A DNA stretch of 25,031 nucleotides from Desulfobacterales bacterium (lineage in GTDB: Bacteria; Desulfobacterota; Desulfobacteria; Desulfobacterales; 4be13): the NCBI GenBank assembly GCA_029934695.1, contig JAOZLU010000001.1:1-25031 (forward strand), read 5' to 3'. A program made the position numbers and the translations under genes. The notes under the pieces were generated by a model. It did no database searches and was not told where the DNA came from. It saw nothing but the letters and a program-made list of their open reading frames with translations. Below, one piece after another: positions 21,510 to 25,031 of this stretch (positions are counted from its first letter, which is position 1; each line of letters starts with the position of its first letter).

Positions 21510-23819
21510 TCAGGGCAGATATTCATGGGGAATCCAGGCGTATGGCTTCTGGCTCTCCCTCAACTTAGATGCCCTCCGTTCAGCAAGTGGCTGTTCCAGG
21601 GAAAAGAAATAGGAGACGGTTTCGCCCGAGTTCCTGTAGAGAAAAACCTCATCATTGGGTTCCCAGTCCTCCTCGGTAAATATGAGTTTTTTTTCTTTTG
21701 TGACCTGCTCAAGAAGCACAATCCGTTCCTGGAGATATTTCCGATAAGTTAACCGTTTGCTCCGGTTTCGAACATCATCAAGAAGCTGATCCAGGCTCTT
21801 GTTCAGAAATGGCGTGTTCACAGGAATCCCGGTTTTTTTATGGATGAATTCCGCTATATTCTCATCCGGTGCAATCTTGTCCCCGGTCAGAGTCTTTACC
21901 ACTTTGGTCACGGTCTTTGTGAATTGCTCCTCGGCCGAGGAATCATAGAATTTGATCGCGTCCGAGAGTCTCTGCATCTGCACTTTCAAGTTTTCGATTT
22001 CATTCTTTATTATCAGTACTCTTTCATATAACTGTTCGTGGCCGCAGGAATTTTTGTTATTCACATAGCCAATATCACAGATCTGCACGGCCCGGAACAC
22101 ATCCGGGTTGATACCGTAGCGTTCCAGCATCTTCTGGGCAAACACACCTTTGTACATGTCGCTCATGCCGGTGGGAGTTTTAGAACTGCCGGAACCTTCG
22201 ACTGTATAAGATGTCACGTCATCCCTGACAGTGCCGGAGTTCCGAATGTCCACCAAGGCCCCTTTGATAATGAGGAAATCTTTCACCAGTTCTCCGAGAC
22301 CTTCATAGATCGCATTGGATGACCGGGAGGGGACTTTGATCAGACGCCCCCGAGTCTGGTTGTTTTCCTTGATGACACCGATCTGTCTTTTAAACATCTC
22401 ATTGTATTTCCGCCATTTTCCGGTGATGTTCACCTGAAGCGCGCACAAGGTGATGGTTTTGCCTTTCAGGGCCTGTCCGATTTTTTGGGCTGTGAACTCC
22501 TTGTCCTGGGGGTATTGGTCATACTGCTCATGGTTGCCGTGGTCCCCGATGAGCAGGATGTACTTTTCCCCCTGATCCGAACCCTTCCATTCAAATTCGT
22601 TCATGGTTCTGCTGATACCGAGAAACAGGGCTTCGGGATATTTTCCCGGTCCCCGGTCCCTGCCCTGGCTGGTGATGATCCTCACATTGCCCACCGCCCG
22701 TTGGAGGGTATCCAGGTCCCTGGTGAAACCGGTCATTTTTTCAAAAACTTTATCCCCGACCGGATAATCCCTGTAAATCGCAATGGCTATGTTCGCAGTC
22801 ATGCCGTTCTTGCCCTGGTATTCCCGGAGGAACTTGCCCACCGCGGTCTTCACTGCCCCGATATGGTTCTCCATGCCTTTGGTTCCATCTATGAGAATGG
22901 CGATCTGCACGTCATCGTTCTGGATCACCTTCATAATTTTGTTTTTCTCCGCATCCACCTGTGTCGCACTGTAAACCACCTTTTCCTTTCCCTGCCCTTT
23001 TCCAAAGGCATTGCCGATATAGGCAATTTTGTAGCTGCTTCCGTTGTCTCGTTTCTCCAGGGTCGGAAAACGGTTGGCATAATGGGGCATGGGTTCAGGA
23101 GTGTTTCCCTCTGTGAACATGGGGGATTTATTTGCCTTCAGCTTGCGCTCGGAATTGAATATCTTCCCGATTTCGCATTCCTTTCGCTCGGAGTAATTGT
23201 CTTTGTAAAATTCAATGCCGATGAGGGTGTTCCAGGACACAATATGATCTTTGTCAATCCATCCCACCAGAACAGATTTGGAATTGGCTACTGTCATCCG
23301 GTCTGTGCGGCCCACAAGCATGGCCTTTTCCGATTCTGCAAACACGAAACGAATCTCGAAAATGGATATTTTTCCCCGGGGACTTCCTGAAAGGTCCGGG
23401 TTGTCGTAATGCCCGATATCCGACTCAATGTTTCCGGCCCGGGGTCTGTTCACAATCAATGCTTTTTGGATGAGTCTGGAATTCGGCATTCGCCGGGCCA
23501 TAATATACGAAATATCCTTGGAGTTCCTCAAAATCCAGGTCGGTTTTTCTTCTATGAACGCGTTCTCGGTCCCCGGGACTGCGATCTGCAAAAACTGCCC
23601 GCTGTCGTTCATCACGTCAAATGACTTGCCAAAGAGGCTCTCATCTGTATGAACACGAGGCGAGCCGGTGTTGGCTTCTCTGTAGAGTTCTGGAGAAGCA
23701 GTGATAATGGTTACATAGTCTTCCTGTGACGCGGGAGCAATCCCTGCATAACCTGAATGAAGCACCAAGGGAAAGATAAAAAGAATCCATGCAAAGGTCG
23801 TAAGAATTAATTTTTTCAT
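21510..23819 (-). CDS. Exported vWA-domain protein, paralogue A
   Basis: AAGGAGG lies seven bases before the ATG at 23819. A signal peptide (MKKLILTTFAWILFIFPLVL..YAG) is followed by SH3-like beta regions at ~34-95 and ~165-200 ('GRTDRM', 'GWIDKDHIVSWNTLIG'). The vWA domain at ~303-465 has MIDAS-position sequence ILIDGTKGMENH (D311, T313, G315 in place of the second Ser) and LIGDHGNHEQYD (D426). The C-terminal ~270 residues are mostly helical with 'CDIGYVNNKNSCGHEQLYE', whose two Cys and His are shared with paralogue B. The protein is 769 residues; relative to B it has small insertions in the GKGQGKEK and VEGSGSSKTP regions. It starts 12 bases after the stop of the unrecognised upstream gene, so they are likely one operon. 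Subcellular site: periplasm. Function not known; see the TssR comparison under paralogue B. Confidence 0.87.
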   Translation of the reverse strand: MKKLILTTFAWILFIFPLVLHSGYAGIAPASQEDYVTIITASPELYREANTGSPRVHTDESLFGKSFDVMNDSGQFLQIAVPGTENAFIEEKPTWILRNSKDISYIMARRMPNSRLIQKALIVNRPRAGNIESDIGHYDNPDLSGSPRGKISIFEIRFVFAESEKAMLVGRTDRMTVANSKSVLVGWIDKDHIVSWNTLIGIEFYKDNYSERKECEIGKIFNSERKLKANKSPMFTEGNTPEPMPHYANRFPTLEKRDNGSSYKIAYIGNAFGKGQGKEKVVYSATQVDAEKNKIMKVIQNDDVQIAILIDGTKGMENHIGAVKTAVGKFLREYQGKNGMTANIAIAIYRDYPVGDKVFEKMTGFTRDLDTLQRAVGNVRIITSQGRDRGPGKYPEALFLGISRTMNEFEWKGSDQGEKYILLIGDHGNHEQYDQYPQDKEFTAQKIGQALKGKTITLCALQVNITGKWRKYNEMFKRQIGVIKENNQTRGRLIKVPSRSSNAIYEGLGELVKDFLIIKGALVDIRNSGTVRDDVTSYTVEGSGSSKTPTGMSDMYKGVFAQKMLERYGINPDVFRAVQICDIGYVNNKNSCGHEQLYERVLIIKNEIENLKVQMQRLSDAIKFYDSSAEEQFTKTVTKVVKTLTGDKIAPDENIAEFIHKKTGIPVNTPFLNKSLDQLLDDVRNRSKRLTYRKYLQERIVLLEQVTKEKKLIFTEEDWEPNDEVFLYRNSGETVSYFFSLEQPLAERRASKLRESQKPYAWIPHEYLP

Positions 23820-23831
23820 GCCAATACCTCC

Positions 23832-25031
23832 TTAAAAGCCAAAGAAATTTCTGATATTATTCATATTAAATATGTTCTGATAATTCTCTTCCAAATTACT
23901 GATTTTTATTTCCTCATATTTGAGGTTTTGCAATGCCCTCTCTGTGCTGGCTGAGTCTATTCTGCCCATTTCCATAAAATTTATGAAATAAATCCGTGCA
24001 TTATTCAAAGTTCTGAATTTGTTGAGAACCATCGTTCCTGTGGAATAGGAGTCCAGGTAAATGATGTGAACCACTGAGGTAGTATCCCGGACATAGTTCT
24101 CGTAATCCTGTTCAAGGGACTCATTGCTCCATTGGTAATCCGGGGAATCATACACGACTCTCTCCAACAGCAGAAAATCCTTGATATTCATTGCTCCGGA
24201 ATCAACGAATTTGTCCCGGGCAACCCGGACATAAATATTGTCATACTTCCTCATCCGCTGTACCTGGGAAACAAAATTGTTGAAATCAGCGTCCAACTTG
24301 AACTGGATATGTTTAAAAACCTCTTCAGATATCTTGGTTCTGTATGATGTGCTGTACTGCAAGGGATAATAGATAATCAGCACTTTTTTGTTCTTGTTTA
24401 TGAGCTTGTACCGAAGATTTACCGAGTTTACAAGGCTTCCTGCATCTGCGCCGCTGCTGTATTCAATTTCATAAATGCCCGCACTGCACTTATAGGCTTT
24501 GAGCTCCTCTGAAAAAAATTGAACGTCTGCGTCATTAACTCTTTTTTTGGATATTAAAGAATAGTTCGGGGTATTTATGGTATCTATTTCAAGGTTTTGT
24601 GTGTTACCACCCCTAAATATGGAGATTCCTTGTGGAAGATATGCCGTTGTCTCCCGGGGGCTGCCCTCAATGGTAAACGGTCTTTCATAAAATTCCAGGT
24701 TCACCTTGTAAAATTTGAATTTGGGTGTCACTGTATAGTCAAGACAGGGAATATCTGGCCCGCATGATTCAGGTTGAGAAATACGATAATTTGTTGTCTC
24801 AACGCCATTGTAGTCGCTAACAGGGGAGTTCACAGGGCCTTTTTTTATGTATTCAGTACCGGATTCAGCCATGAGGAAGCCCTTATTCAGTGAATAGGCA
24901 GATTCAAATTCTCCAGGAAAGCTCTTGAACTCATCTTTATATTCAGTGCCACGAAACCCCTTGTCAAGAGAGAAAGTAAGCGAAGCAGGGGTGATTTTAA
25001 GGATAATTTCACTTTCCTTACTATCATCCAG
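23832..25031 (-). CDS. Unrecognised protein, 5' end beyond the window
   Basis: The frame is open from the right edge of the window (25031) to a stop at 23832, at least 399 codons, so the ATG at 24872 is internal and not the start. The visible part has a beta-rich N-terminal half with 'TVTPKFKFYKVNLEFYERPF' and then an alpha/beta half. Hydrophobic strands there (KVLIIYYPL, VVHIIYLDSY, ARIYFINFMEM) alternate with helices, as in a Rossmann-like fold such as vWA, but I see no MIDAS or other catalytic motif. It is visibly more A+T-rich than the genes downstream. The stop lies 12 bases before the start of vWA paralogue A, suggesting co-transcription and a joint role. I do not recognise the family. 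Confidence 0.8.
   Translation of the reverse strand: MDDSKESEIILKITPASLTFSLDKGFRGTEYKDEFKSFPGEFESAYSLNKGFLMAESGTEYIKKGPVNSPVSDYNGVETTNYRISQPESCGPDIPCLDYTVTPKFKFYKVNLEFYERPFTIEGSPRETTAYLPQGISIFRGGNTQNLEIDTINTPNYSLISKKRVNDADVQFFSEELKAYKCSAGIYEIEYSSGADAGSLVNSVNLRYKLINKNKKVLIIYYPLQYSTSYRTKISEEVFKHIQFKLDADFNNFVSQVQRMRKYDNIYVRVARDKFVDSGAMNIKDFLLLERVVYDSPDYQWSNESLEQDYENYVRDTTSVVHIIYLDSYSTGTMVLNKFRTLNNARIYFINFMEMGRIDSASTERALQNLKYEEIKISNLEENYQNIFNMNNIRNFFGF

Noticed and set aside
17343..23390. Long open frames on the plus strand, e.g. 17343-18395, 19906-20838 and 22485-23390
   Set aside because: They lie exactly antisense to well-supported genes with recognisable domains, have no ribosome sites or domain motifs, and the last two mirror each other because the vWA genes beneath them are paralogues.

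Overview
The window looks like accessory chromosome of a sulfate-reducing Desulfobacterota (Desulfobacteraceae-like) bacterium, possibly one of the large filamentous or multicellular forms. This is an inference from gene content: WD40/TPR STAND ATPases, YARHG-domain exoproteins, LPP20- and GNA1162-like lipoproteins, AAA/PD-(D/E)XK genes, and intergenic spaces full of palindromic repeats. No ribosomal or other phylogenetic marker is present. Every convincing gene lies on the minus strand, so transcription runs from 25031 towards 1. I saw no RNA gene, complete transposase or CRISPR array.

In transcription order: (i) 25031-19033 holds the 3' part of an unrecognised envelope protein and two tandem paralogues of an exported von Willebrand A (vWA) protein, each followed by a large palindrome. 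(ii) 18884-17171 holds an AAA ATPase/PD-(D/E)XK nuclease gene that directly abuts the last ~37 codons of a third, otherwise missing vWA paralogue. (iii) 17016-12890 is a compact operon of three exported cell-wall hydrolases: SPOR+NlpC/P60, NlpC/P60 and an M15-type peptidase. Between them they carry six YARHG domains. (iv) 12737-6956 is an envelope group: an SLH/TPR lipoprotein, an LPP20-like protein, a GNA1162-like lipoprotein fused (through a frameshift) to FN3-TPR, and a TPR-SpoIID peptidoglycan lytic enzyme. (v) 6594-77 holds two signalling or conflict-type P-loop NTPases. One is a stand-alone ATPase. The other is a very large STAND protein with inactive-looking N-terminal domain, TPRs, nSTAND1 NTPase, membrane helix and 14 WD40 blades. 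(vi) A small partial ORF lies at the left edge.

The common theme of (i), (iii) and (iv) is the periplasm and peptidoglycan: proteins that bind, cut or organise the wall. The STAND and AAA proteins are the cytoplasmic sensor/effector type often multiplied in multicellular bacteria.

Four genes have interrupted reading frames that would be repaired by adding or removing one base: the STAND gene at a G5 run, the 5' end of the stand-alone ATPase, the GNA1162/FN3 gene at an A4 run, and the SPOR-NlpC-YARHG gene. Either the assembly has residual indels, or this island is decaying or varying by indels. I cannot tell which from the sequence alone. At least five unrelated families of intergenic palindromes or tandem repeats occur, including an ERIC-like palindrome of about 80-110 bp present three times.
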